The notes under the pieces are model-generated. The model did not search any database. It saw nothing but the letters and a program-made list of their open reading frames with translations, and was not told where the DNA came from. A DNA stretch of 64,000 bases from Conidiobolus incongruus B7586. Its lineage: Eukaryota; Entomophthoromycota; Entomophthoromycetes; Entomophthorales; Conidiobolaceae. Both the position numbers and the translations under genes were made by a program. Positions within the stretch are counted from its first letter, which is position 1. The number at the start of each line of letters is the position of its first letter. The stretch lies in the NCBI GenBank assembly GCA_000697335.1, contig JNEM01014463.1, positions 18,369 through 82,368 of the forward strand, in the 5' to 3' direction. Positions 36,434-48,429 of this stretch are shown piece after piece.

Positions 36434-37849
36434 AGTATAATTATTAATTTTAAAATTTACTTTAAACTAACAGAGTTATTTATTTGTATATAATATAATC
36501 AAATTTGTTAAAATTTTTCAAATTTCTAATTGAACAAAATGAATAATATTTTTTTATTAGTTATTGGAGTGTTCATTGTAATTTATAGTTTTATAATTAG
36601 TGGTTAAATTATGGGTATTATTTCAAGGTATGATGTAATGATTGACAAAAGATTGTGACTACGCATTAATTGGCAAAAATTATTAATTTTTCTTCTCTGG
36701 GTACAAAAATTGAGATTTAATACTATTCATACTAAAGTATCATTAATCACATATTGAATTCAATTCAAAGTATATTTCGATAATAACCAGTAATATAAAA
36801 CTTTAACTAGAGGTTGATGAATATTAAAAACAAAATTGTCAAAAAAATATAACTCCAAATAACAAACATCGAAAATACTTTTGATATATAACCTATTTAC
36901 TTGTCAAATAAAACTTGTTTCACATTTTAATAAATTTTTCAAGTAAACCAAGAATCAATTATCACCATAACAAACAATGAAATATCTAAAAATTTACAAT
37001 AACAATCAATTAATACTCAAATATAATTTTCAACTTTACAAAATTTGGAAATTGGCGCAGAAATTTAAAATTGTAATTTTTGCTCATTACATTGTCAAAG
37101 TAAAGATTGAAATATTTCCTTTATTGAAAAATTATAAAAGTTTATTACTTGAAATTGACTTTATTAATACACTATTCTATTGCCAATTGTGTTTTACTAA
37201 ACATTTCTCTAAGTATAGTTTAATTTGATTATTATCAAAATATCTTAACTAGTATAGACAACTGGTTGCAATAAAATGTTGAAGACAATAACAATATTAG
37301 AAATCAATATAAAGTTTATAAACGAATATGTTTATATTTTATATTATATTAACTTTTAGAATAAATATTATTGAATTTATTCACCTCAATTTAATGTTAT
37401 TTTAAAATAAAAATTGGCTGAGCATTGTTCAATTATTCATATGCTCTAAAAGGAAATTGAATCCAATTTGGTATGTTTTCTATTAATCCACAAATAGACT
37501 TTATCATAACTCTCGAGGATTTATTAAACCAATTTTAGAAAATAAAAAATTTTCAAGATTAATGATGATATCATCTTAGACATAAAATGATTACAGTTTC
37601 AATTCACAACAATGACTCTACTTACTATTCATGAAATCATTTGAATCTATTTACATATCTCCACAAAAATTGAAAATATATGAAAATAAAACAGAGTAAA
37701 CAAAAGTTTAAATTGACTTAGAGGATTATAATTGAGTAGAAAGTAATTAATAGTTATTTTCCTGAATAGTATTTATGGATTCGGTTGAATTGACACTTTA
37801 ATTGTGAATTGATTAAAACATATTAATAAACAAGATTAAAAGATGGTAA
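36434..37849. other. intergenic region
   Basis: A+T-rich spacer between divergent SVP26 and OSH1. An 83-codon open stretch at 36977-37228 (plus) is Lys/Ile/Leu/Asn/Phe-rich and looks like chance. No promoter element is clear. Confidence 0.5.
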
Positions 37850-37981
37850 ATGCTAACGAAACGTTCTATTTCAAGTTGTTATAGGAACTTGATTATAACA
37901 TTATTGCAATAGAGTGGCCAATATTAGCCGAAAAATGAGTGCAAGAAGTATTGGAGAAATTGATTACAATTTTTGTTTGAT
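37850..37981 (+). pseudogene. possible lipase fragment
   Basis: One plus-strand frame holds FKLL, then ELDYNIIAIEWPILAEK, then VQEVLEKLITIFV, separated by stops. The spacing recalls the strand and helix before the nucleophile elbow of pancreatic-type triacylglycerol lipases (typical family text: L...DYNVIAVDW, then a helix). The GHSLG motif is not found. This is a resemblance from memory, not an alignment. Confidence 0.3.
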
Positions 37982-38539
37982 GAAAGAGCTGTCATCGTTT
38001 ATAAACCAATTGAATAGATGATCATAGTTTAATATTAATCTATGAGCTGCGGCCAAATTTTTATTTACACAATTGAATCAATTAATCTGCAGGATAATGA
38101 AGTTTATTCTGAATTATTTGTCTAATAAACAATAATCAGAGAGTGAAATATCAAATCAATAAATTTAAGATGCACATGAAAATATGTTAATTTTTAAAAG
38201 CATTTTCGATATCACCCCAATTTTGCATTATTAAATTTAACTTGAAGTATAAATAATGATTTAGGCTGATAGATCTTAAGAAATTTTTAAGTAGGTTTTC
38301 AATTAAATTATTCATTGTAACACACAATTCAAAGAATACTATCATCAGCCTTATCACAATTCATTCATTAAATTCCAATTAATATCAATTTAATAATTCT
38401 AATATCAAATTCTTCATTAATTTTTATTTTGTAATATTAATTATTTTTTTACTGTTTTCATTTTGCCAAAATAACTCTAAAAAAAAGATTTAGAAATTCA
38501 ATTCGCTTAAAATTCAATTCAGTTAGTTCTAAAACTAAG
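37982..38539. other. upstream region of OSH1
   Basis: A+T-rich. Contains the presumed OSH1 promoter, with no recognised element. Confidence 0.5.
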
Positions 38540-41500
38540 ATGAGCGAGTTACCAAATAATATCGACCAATTGAGTTTGGGTGGTCACTCTCCAACTGCCA
38601 GTGTACTCACTGTTTCTAATACTACCGAACCTGAAAGTATAATAGAAAAAGCCTATTTAATTTTAACTATACTAATTTTATTATTTAATATTTAGGTCCT
38701 GAAGCTGCTTTAATTCACTTCAAAATGCTCGAAGCTTTGAGGACAGGTATTTTTATATATGTAACACTCCAGTTCATCTCATTTAATATATTATCGATTA
38801 GAAAATATCGATCAAATCCAAGAACTTTGGACGAATTGGCCTAAAAGCAAAGAAGGAGGCTATACTACACCCCTTCATCTTTCTGTATTGTCTTCTGATT
38901 TACAAGTTAACAAGGCCGTATTAGCTTTACCTGACTTAGATATCAATCAGCAAGATTCTTTGGGGAATACTGCTCTCCATCAAGCATCAAAAGCTGGACG
39001 ACTTGCCGTTGTCAAACTCCTTCTGGAACAACCTAATATTAATGATTTTTTGGACAATAAGGCAGGTCGTAATGTTGTTGACGTTGCTAAAACTAGCGAT
39101 ATTGTTCAATTAATTCATGGTAATATATTATTCAACTTGATTTTTATTTTATAATTAATAATACAATATTTTATTAAATTTTTTGAATTTTATTAGATAA
39201 TAGAAAACAATTCATTCTAGATCGTACAGTGTTTTTAGAAGCTCACCTATCTCAACCTACACAGCAAAATTTGGCTCAAATTGTTCAATTCTTCACAACG
39301 CATCCTCGCCATTCTTTACTCGATGTAAATCATCGCCATCCTTTGACCGGTTATACCGCTTTACATCTTGCTGCTTTGTTAGATGATGCTGATCAAGTTT
39401 CCAAACTTCTTTCAGTTGGCGCCAATGCTTTCTCGAGAGATAAAAAAGGCAAAACTCCCATCGATTTAGCTAAATCTGATCAAGTAAAGACAATGTTAAA
39501 GAGTAAGATTTAAATTCAAAAATACGAAACTGGTTGATTAATCTTCCGACTTGTTATAGATTCTAATGCTAATTTAATCATTAATGAACCTGGTCACGCT
39601 CCTCGTATGGAAGGTGTCCTGAAGAAATGGACCAATCTTGCTGGTGGTAACAAAAACAGATGGTTTGTCTTGGAAAACGGTATTCTTTCTTATTATAAGA
39701 GTAGAGAAGACACTGCAAATGCTTGTCGTGGATCCATTAATGTGATGAATGCTCATTTAAAACTTGATCCCAATGATCCTTGTAAATTTGATGTGATCGG
39801 AAGAGATTCTACAAGGTTCCACTTGAGAGCTAATACTTTATCTGAAGCAAAGCAGTGGATTATGGGTATTACCACTGCCAAATCACAACAAAATCCTGTA
39901 TTGCGCAAAGAGCACCTTGGTACTGTGAATCTTGACAAGAACTCAAGTTCCACTGACAGCCAAAATTACATAGCAAGTCCCTCTCTTGATCGTTTGTTTA
40001 ACCTTTCTAACAGTGGTAAAGCATCCCCACCTAATATTGATCGCGAAAAAGCTTCAATTCACTCCGAAGAATCCGATATTCCCAATCGAGACACCATTGA
40101 AATGAATGAGCATTCTACTAATGTTCAATTTGATATCCTTGAGAAACTTTTGCTCTCTTTAAAAACCGCATTGGGGAAAGACCCTATTGATACTAACGAA
40201 ATTGATCGACTTTTAACCGCAATTTCACAATCTCGTCAAACCTTATACACATCACATCAAAAGATTGTTGAAATGTATCAACAAAGAGAAAATTACTGGC
40301 AACGCAAGTACCAAAAAGAAGCTGATCATAATGAACTCTGGAGTGAAAGTTTACGCACTTTAGCCATGGAAAACCAAAGTATTTTGGATGCTTTGGAAAA
40401 AACAAAAACTCCTGAATCAAAATTGGACAAATCAGCTAAATCTTCGGATAATGATACTACATTGAATTCTATTGCTGAAGAACCTGTGGGTCCTTCTTTC
40501 GACGATGATGACAATGATATTTTTTATGATGCTGAAGGTGATTCGGAATTCTTTAACACCGAAGACGAACAGCAACCAATTCAAGAAGAACCAATAGAAA
40601 CTGTTAATGAGATTGAACAATCTCAACAATTAGAAAAGACCGTTTCTAAAGGTAGTACTACAGTCTCTGCAATTAAGACATCCATAGCCAAATCTTTTCA
40701 AGGTTACCCCGCTGAAGGTAAATTCAGAACAAACCTTAAGTATTTCAAAGATGGTGCCAAGCCTCCAAGCATCTCTTTATGGGCTATTCTTAAAAATTCT
40801 ATTGGTAAAGATTTGACCAAAATCAGTTTACCAGTATTTTTCAATGAACCAAGCTCAATGTTACAAAGAATGGCTGAAGATATGGAATATAGTCGTCTTT
40901 TAGATATTGCTAGTCGACAGGTTGGTAGTGCTGAAAGAACAATGTGGGTAATGGCCTTTGCTATGAGTAATTATTCAAGTACTGCTGGTCGTATTGCCAA
41001 ACCTTTCAATCCTCTTTTGGGTGAAACTTTCGAGTATTGTCGTCCTGATCTTGGCTACAGATATATTTCCGAGCAAGTTAGCCATCACCCTCCCATTAGT
41101 GCCTGTTACTGTGAATCTCCTAATTACGTACTTGCCACTGAAGTTAATGTCAAATCTGCTTTCTGGGGTAAATCCTTTGAGATGATGCCCACAGGTGTTT
41201 GTCATGTATTTCTTAAAGTACATGCAGATAGAAAAGAAGGACAAGAAATCCCTGTTGAGCACATCACTTGGAAGAAGGTCACCACTGCAGTTACAAATTT
41301 AATTGTTGGTAATCCCACTATTGAGCATTATGGTGATATGATTGTTACAAATCATAAGACTGGAGATGTCGCTAGATTAACCTTCAAGTCTAACGGATGG
41401 TTAAGCTCCGACCGTAATGTACTCGAAGGTGAAGTCATAAGTGCCCAAACTGGCAAGGTTGAATGGACATTAAGTGGTCACTGGGATAAATCTTTAGTTG

Positions 41501-42072
41501 CCAAACGCGTTGGAGTCAAGAACACATCACAGTCTCTCGATGCTGATGCTCACTCAGATGCCACTAGTCACAAACTCTCAGAATTTTTAAAGGATCCTAC
41601 AAGTTCCGATGTTGTCACATTATGGAAGCGTGCCCCTTTCCCCGAAAAGCCTTTACCTTTCAAATTGACTCCTTTCGCTGTCACTTTGAATGATTTGCCA
41701 GACGACCTTAAACCTCTTCTTCCCCCTACTGATTGCCGTCTCCGACCAGATCAGAGAGCCATGGAAGAAATTAGATTCGACGAAGCTGCTGATGAAAAAA
41801 ATCGCTTGGAAGAAAAGCAACGTGCCGTACGTAAAGCTAAAGAAGCCGCCTTACAAAACGCTCTTGCCCGCGCTCCTCCTTCAGAGCATGACGCTATCAA
41901 AAAATCATTTGCTCATAAACCCAGATGGTTCAAACGTACCGTGGAACCCACTACTGGCGAAGAATGGTGGGAATTTAATCATGAGTACTGGCTCGAGCGT
42001 GAACGGGTCGCTCAAGAAAAGGCCAAGGGCAATACCGACGCTACTTGGAAAGACTGCCCCGATATTTTTTAA
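38540..42072 (+). CDS. OSH1: oxysterol-binding protein homologue with ankyrin, PH and ORD domains
   Basis: Lipid-transfer protein exchanging sterol and PI4P at ER-Golgi or nucleus-vacuole contact sites. Exons 38540-38636, 38696-38746, 38802-39119, 39197-39502 and 39560-42072 join in frame to 1094 residues. Ankyrin repeats span about 55-255 (TPLHLSVLSS, GNTALHQASKAGRLAVVKLL, GYTALHLAALLDDADQVSKL). The PH domain is at about 274-370 (MEGVLKKWTN, RWFVLENGILSYY). An acidic linker holds IFYDAEGD at 578-585, an FFAT-like VAP-binding motif. The ORD runs from about 640 to the end with the signature EQVSHHPP at 762-769, RIAKPFNPLLGETFE before it and WEFNHEYWLERE near the C-terminus. This is the Osh1/Osh2 architecture. 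The Met at 39607 begins the PH domain but is internal, and the frame at 39229 is an internal ankyrin exon. Codons are comparatively C/G-ending. Confidence 0.96.
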
Positions 42073-44802
42073 TTTCTTATTATTCATTTTAATTGCTTAA
42101 TTTTAACTATAATTTTTGGATTGAGTTCAAACTTTCTTACATCATATCACCCCTAAAATAAATCTTGTTAATATAATAATTGATTGTTTACAATAAAAAT
42201 TATATTTTTTTGGAATTTTGTCTTTAAAATAGTATTAATTGTTGTAATTAATCAATTTATTCTACTTGTAGATTATGAAAATCAATTGCTATAATATTTA
42301 GTGAAGCTCCTTAAGAAAGATAGTGATTTAGGACATGAGATCTAGTTGAGCCATTTTCAATAGATATCTTTAATAGAAATTTACATATATATGAAAGCAT
42401 ATGCAGACTAAATAATATTCAATAAAATATGAATATGTGAGTGATAAATTCAAGATTTGAATCTTGTGATTAAATATTACAATTCAATAATTATCAACCA
42501 TCCCATAATTTTAAAATTCGAATCAGAATAGTTTTAAATCAAAATTGATGTTGCCCAAATCTTTGTTCTTACATCAACGAATTTGATTAAGTCTACCAAT
42601 ACTTTTATCAATCGTTACACCCCATTTACTATACAATCAATAAGGTGAGTTTCAATTTCTAATATCCCTCTATTGCTTTTATGATGAAAGTATGTAGACG
42701 GGCGGACATAATAAAGTGACACCTTTCATTTGTGTACTAGTCACTTAATTGTTGAATGTCTACTTTGCTGATCTCTACCTATTATCTATTTATATTATGA
42801 TAAATTACTGTTTATTAACTCGTATCGTTTTAGGTATTTTTATTGATGGATATTACTTTTGAAAATAATAAACCAATATATTATTATAATACTCTTGTGG
42901 CCATATTTTCATTTCATTATTTTATATTAAATCTTTTAATTCTTTTGTTATTTATTATAATATTATATTATTATAATTTATCATACTTTGAAAATATAAT
43001 TATAGATTAACAATTTGTTTATTTTAATGTCTTCACTCATATTTATAAATAAAATAATTAATAACTAATTACTGATTCATAAATCTGAAATATTTTCATT
43101 AAATTTTATCCTTGAAAAATAAATCATATTTTCAATTATATTTATACTTCGTATATTTGGTTTCCTATTTGTTAATTCAAATTACCAAGGCTTTTATGAA
43201 TCAAATATTTTATTTTAGATATGTTTTTTATTATTGGTTATTTTAGAATCGTTATCTTCTTTTCTTGATTTAAAAATTGATCTTATATATCTCCAACTAG
43301 AATATTCGCTTTTCTAAAAGGAGTATTTTATCATACAATATATTTGTTCAAAATTCATTATAATATTTTATTAATTTGGTTTAATAATCAGGTATACTGA
43401 TGTAATTTAAGTAGGTTGATATATGTTTGATATTTCGAATATTCATGATAGAAAATGAAATGAATTATATTATCAAATACTTATAATATTATCTTACTGT
43501 GTTTGTTCCTTTTGTCAGGATATCGATAATATTTCATTGTATGATCACTAATATCTACATTAATTTTCCTTCACTAGACCGCAAATATACTAAATTTCTT
43601 TTATAATAACTTGCAACATATTGAATAAATTCAATTACAAATTTGCGATATTTGAAATGGAAAAGGCAGATAATTGTGAGTTAGAAATATTTTTATCATA
43701 CTCATTGTAATAATGTTACTAAAGTTAGGTAGAGAAATGACTTTATTAAATTTATTTTTATCGTTTTATTTTTCTTGGTCATATTATTGAGTAATTAACA
43801 ACTAGTATTTAATGAGTATTATTAAATACTATAATATTGGATTTTAAATCAGTTAAAAATTATAACAAGTAATAGTTAATACTCCACTTAGGCTGTTGTT
43901 TAATTTAATAATTCTAGAAATTATTTTGATTTTTGTAGACAATGTTAAAACTATTGTAAAATATAAATCTTCTATCAATAAAATCAGTGATATTATTTAA
44001 TTTTTAAACTAATATAATATAAAAAATTTGAAGATATGGGACAAAATACCAAATCAAATTATGACTATGAATGCAATGCAATATTTTTGATTTAATAATA
44101 TCTTGCATAGATTTAAAATACATAAATTTAAATGATCTTGATTAGTATTGCATATATTATGTTTATATTTCAATGAAATCATAGTGTTTTATAAATTTTG
44201 CTAAATCCATTTTCATGATTTCTGAACTATTCATAACTAAAATTATTTTATCTGTTTATTGTATTATATATATTAACATAGCAACAATATTGTTGAATGC
44301 TCTTGTAATATTGAATTCAACTGTACATCGAATATAATGATTACTATTTTATAGTTTATTTATTGATCAAAATCTAGGTTAAAGGTAGTGAATCAGTTGA
44401 AATTCTAATTGAACAATTATTGTGGTGTAATAATCCATTAATGGTTTATAAAATATTTTGAATTTTTGTAATTGGATCAATTAATAAGTGAATAAATATA
44501 TGATCAATCATGTAATTTCTTAACCGATTCTCCCTGTGAAATCATATATATTCAAATCATATTCATACCTATGATTAAGGTTTTAAATAGATGAAAATTT
44601 TCAAAAAATATATATATTTAATCTTGAAACTATTAGGTTGCTTACTATTTAAAAAATAAAAATGAAATATTAATTGAAAAAAGTGAAACACGAATAAAAA
44701 TTTTTAACTATTAAATCGATTTAATCAAAATAAATCTTTACATGGTTTGATTTAAATTTTTGATGTGTATTCAGAAAATATTGGAAATTGTAACATTTGC
44801 CA
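42073..44802. other. A+T-rich intergenic region
   Basis: 2.7 kb after OSH1 with no accepted gene. Slightly higher G+C occurs at 42540-42780 but without a frame longer than about 30 codons. Confidence 0.5.
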
Positions 44803-45050
44803 GCAGATAATACTTTGGAACAAATATTCAAAGCATATAATGCAGCTATGAATGATTTATTTAAAAATGATGTCATTGTCGTCGGATTAAGAGAGTTATT
44901 AATTAAATTTTTATAAAAATTCCCTTAAGTCCACGTGCGGCTATATCATCAAATTATTTAAAACAATATTTACTGGATATCTCGGGCGGATATTTGTACT
45001 TTCCTATTGAAATCATTTTTAAAGAATTTAACATCCTTATAATTTCTTAA
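44803..45050 (+). pseudogene. unidentified coding-like fossil with an SGGYL block
   Basis: Frame 1 from 44803 is open for about 37 codons (ADNTLEQIFKAYNAAMNDLF). After a frame change, another 43 codons are open to 45050, including DISGGYLYFPIEIIFKEF. The nucleotide core CTCGGGCGGATAT recurs at 50579-50591, where the frame again reads SGGYL. It looks like a decayed gene of a family with at least two relics here; identity unknown. Confidence 0.4.
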
Positions 45051-46314
45051 TTGAGATTTTAAAAGATTTATTTTTGACTAAAATTTACTAGTTTGTTAAA
45101 AGAGTTCATTATAATTCAATTTTATAAAATCAAATTTTGATATTTAAAGAATTGAGAATGCTGTTCTTGATGAAAAATTTTTTAAATTTCAATTAAAATC
45201 TAATAGAAAAAGAATATAAATATTAATAAGTTTTTTACAGTATTTTGATACAATTGATTTGAAAAAGACAAGCAATTTTTATTCTTTATCATAGTTTACT
45301 GAAAAAACGATGGAAAAATTATCAGTATTTTCTCGACCATTAATTATTAAATAGTCAAATAATACTAATGATGTAACATTTACAAGATATTTTCATGAGT
45401 AAATTCTAATAGGCTATAGAAATACAAAGCATATGTAAAAAAAATCCAACAATATAGAGTTGAGAAACATTTTTCATGACTAAATTATCTTGAAAAAGGA
45501 GTTTATGATGTAATTGAAATAAAATTTTGCCGAAAAAAATTTTTGACCAGTGATTTCCTATTCAAGCAATCATAGGATAATATTATTTTGAGTGTCATTA
45601 AATTTTTAATTTGAAAAGAATTTTCGAATTTTTGTAAATTCTAGTCAGCAATTAGATATTAAAAAATATGCATTGACCCTTATTTCACTGTAAACGTTTT
45701 TAATATCTTTTCTTAGATCAATAATATTTATCTACTAAATATATATGATGGATATACTACAATTTGAAAATTTTCTTTTACACATTAAAAATATAAGCCA
45801 CTTACTATTTAGGCCGATCAGTTTTCATTGAATTGAACAATCATATATAAAATATATACTATTTAGTAATTTATTGGCTAAAATATACCTTTAATTAAAT
45901 GTTTATAATTGACATCATATAATTCCATTATTTTTAGCAAATGATTTAATTCTGGAAGATTATGAATTTTGAAAAAAAAATCCAATAATTTCCAATTTAA
46001 ATATATTCAAATAAAAATGAGCTTTCATCATCAAATTGTAATTTTCGATATAATTTGCTGATATAATATTATCACTTTATCGATGTTATAATATACTTTT
46101 ATCTTATTAAAATATGTATTCTCAGTGATATTATAATGATATTTTAGCATCAAAGGATATATTCAATATTTTCTTTTGACCCTATGATACTAAATTAACC
46201 AGGTTGAATCTATTTATGAATGAAATAATCTGAATTAAACAATTTATCCATTGATCCATCTTATAAATGATTTAAGTGTAGCTATTTTTGAATATATCAA
46301 TATTCAAACTTTCA
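45051..46314. other. A+T-rich intergenic region
   Basis: Contains further short coding-like scraps (for example IENAVLDEKFFKFQ around 45152-45193) that may belong to the relic just upstream, but nothing firm. Confidence 0.4.
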
Positions 46315-46324
46315 TATAAAAAGG
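46315..46324 (+). promoter_or_regulatory. TATA box of YRKGF copy B
   Basis: TATAAAAAGG, 48 nt before the ATG at 46363. It lies downstream of the first in-frame ATG (46288), which argues against that start. Confidence 0.6.
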
Positions 46325-46362
46325 ATATCTACTCCAAAGTTCTGATTAATAGTTTTATTATA

Positions 46363-46710
46363 ATGTCTAAATTCATTTCTCTCAAATTTCTTACTAAACC
46401 TAATCATAGTCATAACTATAATTTTTCGATATCTACAAAGCCCAAGGAATTTGGGAAATCATTGAAAACTTATGCTAGAAAATTAACTGATATTAAAAAT
46501 TCGATATGGGGTTCCAAGAAGGAGTATAGCCTTGAACCAATTGACGATCACATGGAAAACTACCGTAAAGGCTTTAAGCGTAGATCTGAAGATGATCTCA
46601 CGGACTTTGATAGAATTGTTGAACATGGGTTTGGGACTTTCAATAACGAGCCCGATTATACATTGAAATTATCTTTAACTCCTCAGCAGATCAGGAATCT
46701 TTGCTATTAA
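46363..46710 (+). CDS. small YRKGF-family protein (copy B)
   Basis: Intronless, 115 residues from the Met at 46363. I prefer it to the in-frame Met at 46288 because the TATA box falls between them and because the other array proteins are 114-115 residues long. A basic N-terminus with Ser/Asn/His leads to KPKEFGKSLK (28-37), then the conserved half: YSLEPIDDHM (54-63), YRKGFKRRSED (66-76), DFDRIVEHGFGT (80-91), TLKLSLTPQQIRN (100-112). No signal peptide, membrane segment or known catalytic motif is apparent. The protein looks like a short, soluble, highly charged domain. It is the most divergent of the four array members (LTDFD in place of DYDFD; IRNLCY in place of IRNPCY). Function unknown. 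Confidence 0.85.
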   Translation: MSKFISLKFLTKPNHSHNYNFSISTKPKEFGKSLKTYARKLTDIKNSIWGSKKEYSLEPIDDHMENYRKGFKRRSEDDLTDFDRIVEHGFGTFNNEPDYTLKLSLTPQQIRNLCY

Positions 46711-48129
46711 TATGTAATTTAATATTGTACTATAATTATTTCAAACTTGGAAAATATATCTAAATAATAAAAAATAAAGTATTTATTATTATATAATCTA
46801 ATTTGATTTGTTATTTAACATTCACTACATCACTTTAATTCTAATATGTTATACTGTGCATTCGAATAAAATTATTGATCATTTTGAATAATGAATAATT
46901 TCATTTTCATCGTTACTAGTATACACAAAAAAAAATATTATTCCATAAATATCGCTGTATATTTACAACTTATTGATTGTAACTTGTAAATTAAATTTTT
47001 GATTAATAATTGCTCATCATTATATATGTAATTGTATCATTTAAAATATGCTTAGATAAGTTATAATATTATATTAGAAATATATAATCAGTATTCAATA
47101 ATGGCTATTAATTAACACTAACTTTTTTATGTTTAAATTATTCCCTCACTATGGCAATAATAATAATAATCAAAATTAATTTGGGTTAAAATCAAAAGAT
47201 TGTTTTTGTTTACAAATTTAAAGCATTGGAATAAAAATATGAATCTTATATTTTTCTAAAAAAAATTTATATTTCTTGATATTTAAAAATCAGTTATTTT
47301 TGAGTATTGAAGAGAATATTTTTTTAAAACAAAACAATGATTTATAGAGAATTTTATAAACTGTCAAGATAAACTACTTTTATTAATTTTATCATTAATA
47401 TTTAGAATTATAATATAGTCTCAGATAATTGACTTTCATATATCTAATAAATTCTCAAAATTGTAACAGTACAACATTCCAGGAGTTAAGTTTTAATATT
47501 TGATTGTTTGACATTAGAGATTTTATATTGTTGTTGAATCATATGCTAAGTATTGGTAAAAATAAACTAATTACATACCAATAAGTTGTTAGTAATAATG
47601 ATAATATCTTCATAAAATTATCAGGCTATAAAATCAAAACATATAGTTACATTTAATTGAGTTTAATTATGATTATATTAATAATAAATATTAACCAAAA
47701 TGATATATTATATATTAGATATTTAGTTGAATATTTCAATACCGATTGGGACACTTAAATATTTAGTATTATAGATTTGAATACAGCTAATAAATATCAA
47801 TAATATATATATATATATATAGGCAAAAATCAAAGTAAGCAATGTGACTTAAATAAGCCATGCCCTATCCTATTTCCTGGACATTTGCTTAGGATAATAA
47901 ATTTTGTATAAATGAGAAAAAATACTCAGGCTAAATCGATGAGTAATACAATATGATGTAACAATTTCAAATTTATCTATAATAGAATAATGAATTTAAC
48001 AAAATAATATTAATCAACGTTAAACTATATAGTATGAAAATATATGAATTGTGAGGATTATAATGGCAATGATATCATTGACTAAAAGTTGCTAATATTT
48101 TCCGTTTCCAAAAGTAAATATATTAATAC
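46711..48129. other. A+T-rich intergenic region within the array
   Basis: No gene. AT microsatellite at about 47801-47821, followed by an imperfect inverted repeat TATCCTA...TAGGATA near 47868-47899. Confidence 0.5.
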
Positions 48130-48429
48130 TTATTCAATTAATATCAAGCTTTCAGTTACAATCAAACTTGTCCATAGTTGATCATATTTGATTGCCCTTT
48201 TCAAGTCCTGCATAAAGTCCAAAGACCCCAAGGTGGTAAGCCCTAGCACTAATCCTGAAAAACTAACTTGATCGACTTTTAGATAACCAAAGATCACATT
48301 TCAAGTAATATTGTTTTCATAGTATATCTCTACATTATATTTAGGATATTTAAAAGCTTTGTTTAAGTTATACAAAAATCCATAATTACCATTATTTTGG
48401 ATATCTGATATTTGTTGAAAACAATTGCC
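48130..48429 (-). pseudogene. possible secreted aspartic (A1) protease fragment
   Basis: Exactly 100 codons stay in one minus-strand frame with a single internal stop, which is striking in such stop-dense DNA. The residue order recalls the N-lobe of pepsin-type proteases after the flap: strand (YNVEIYYENNIT), stop, then FGYLKVDQVSFSGLVLGLTT and KYDQLWTSLI, against the family pattern of a Tyr-containing strand, G-x-G-x-D-x-V, a Q-x-F-G-x-A strand, and then F-D-G-I-L-G-L. The active-site Asp segments were not found. The frame is certain; the family is inference. Confidence 0.4.

Noticed and set aside
36977-37228. 83-codon plus-strand frame
   Set aside because: Lys/Ile/Leu/Phe/Asn-rich with no motif; expected by chance in this composition.
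45811-45840. CCGATCAGTT core recurring near 14117 in inverse orientation
   Set aside because: The match is about ten bases with no extended similarity; chance is likely.
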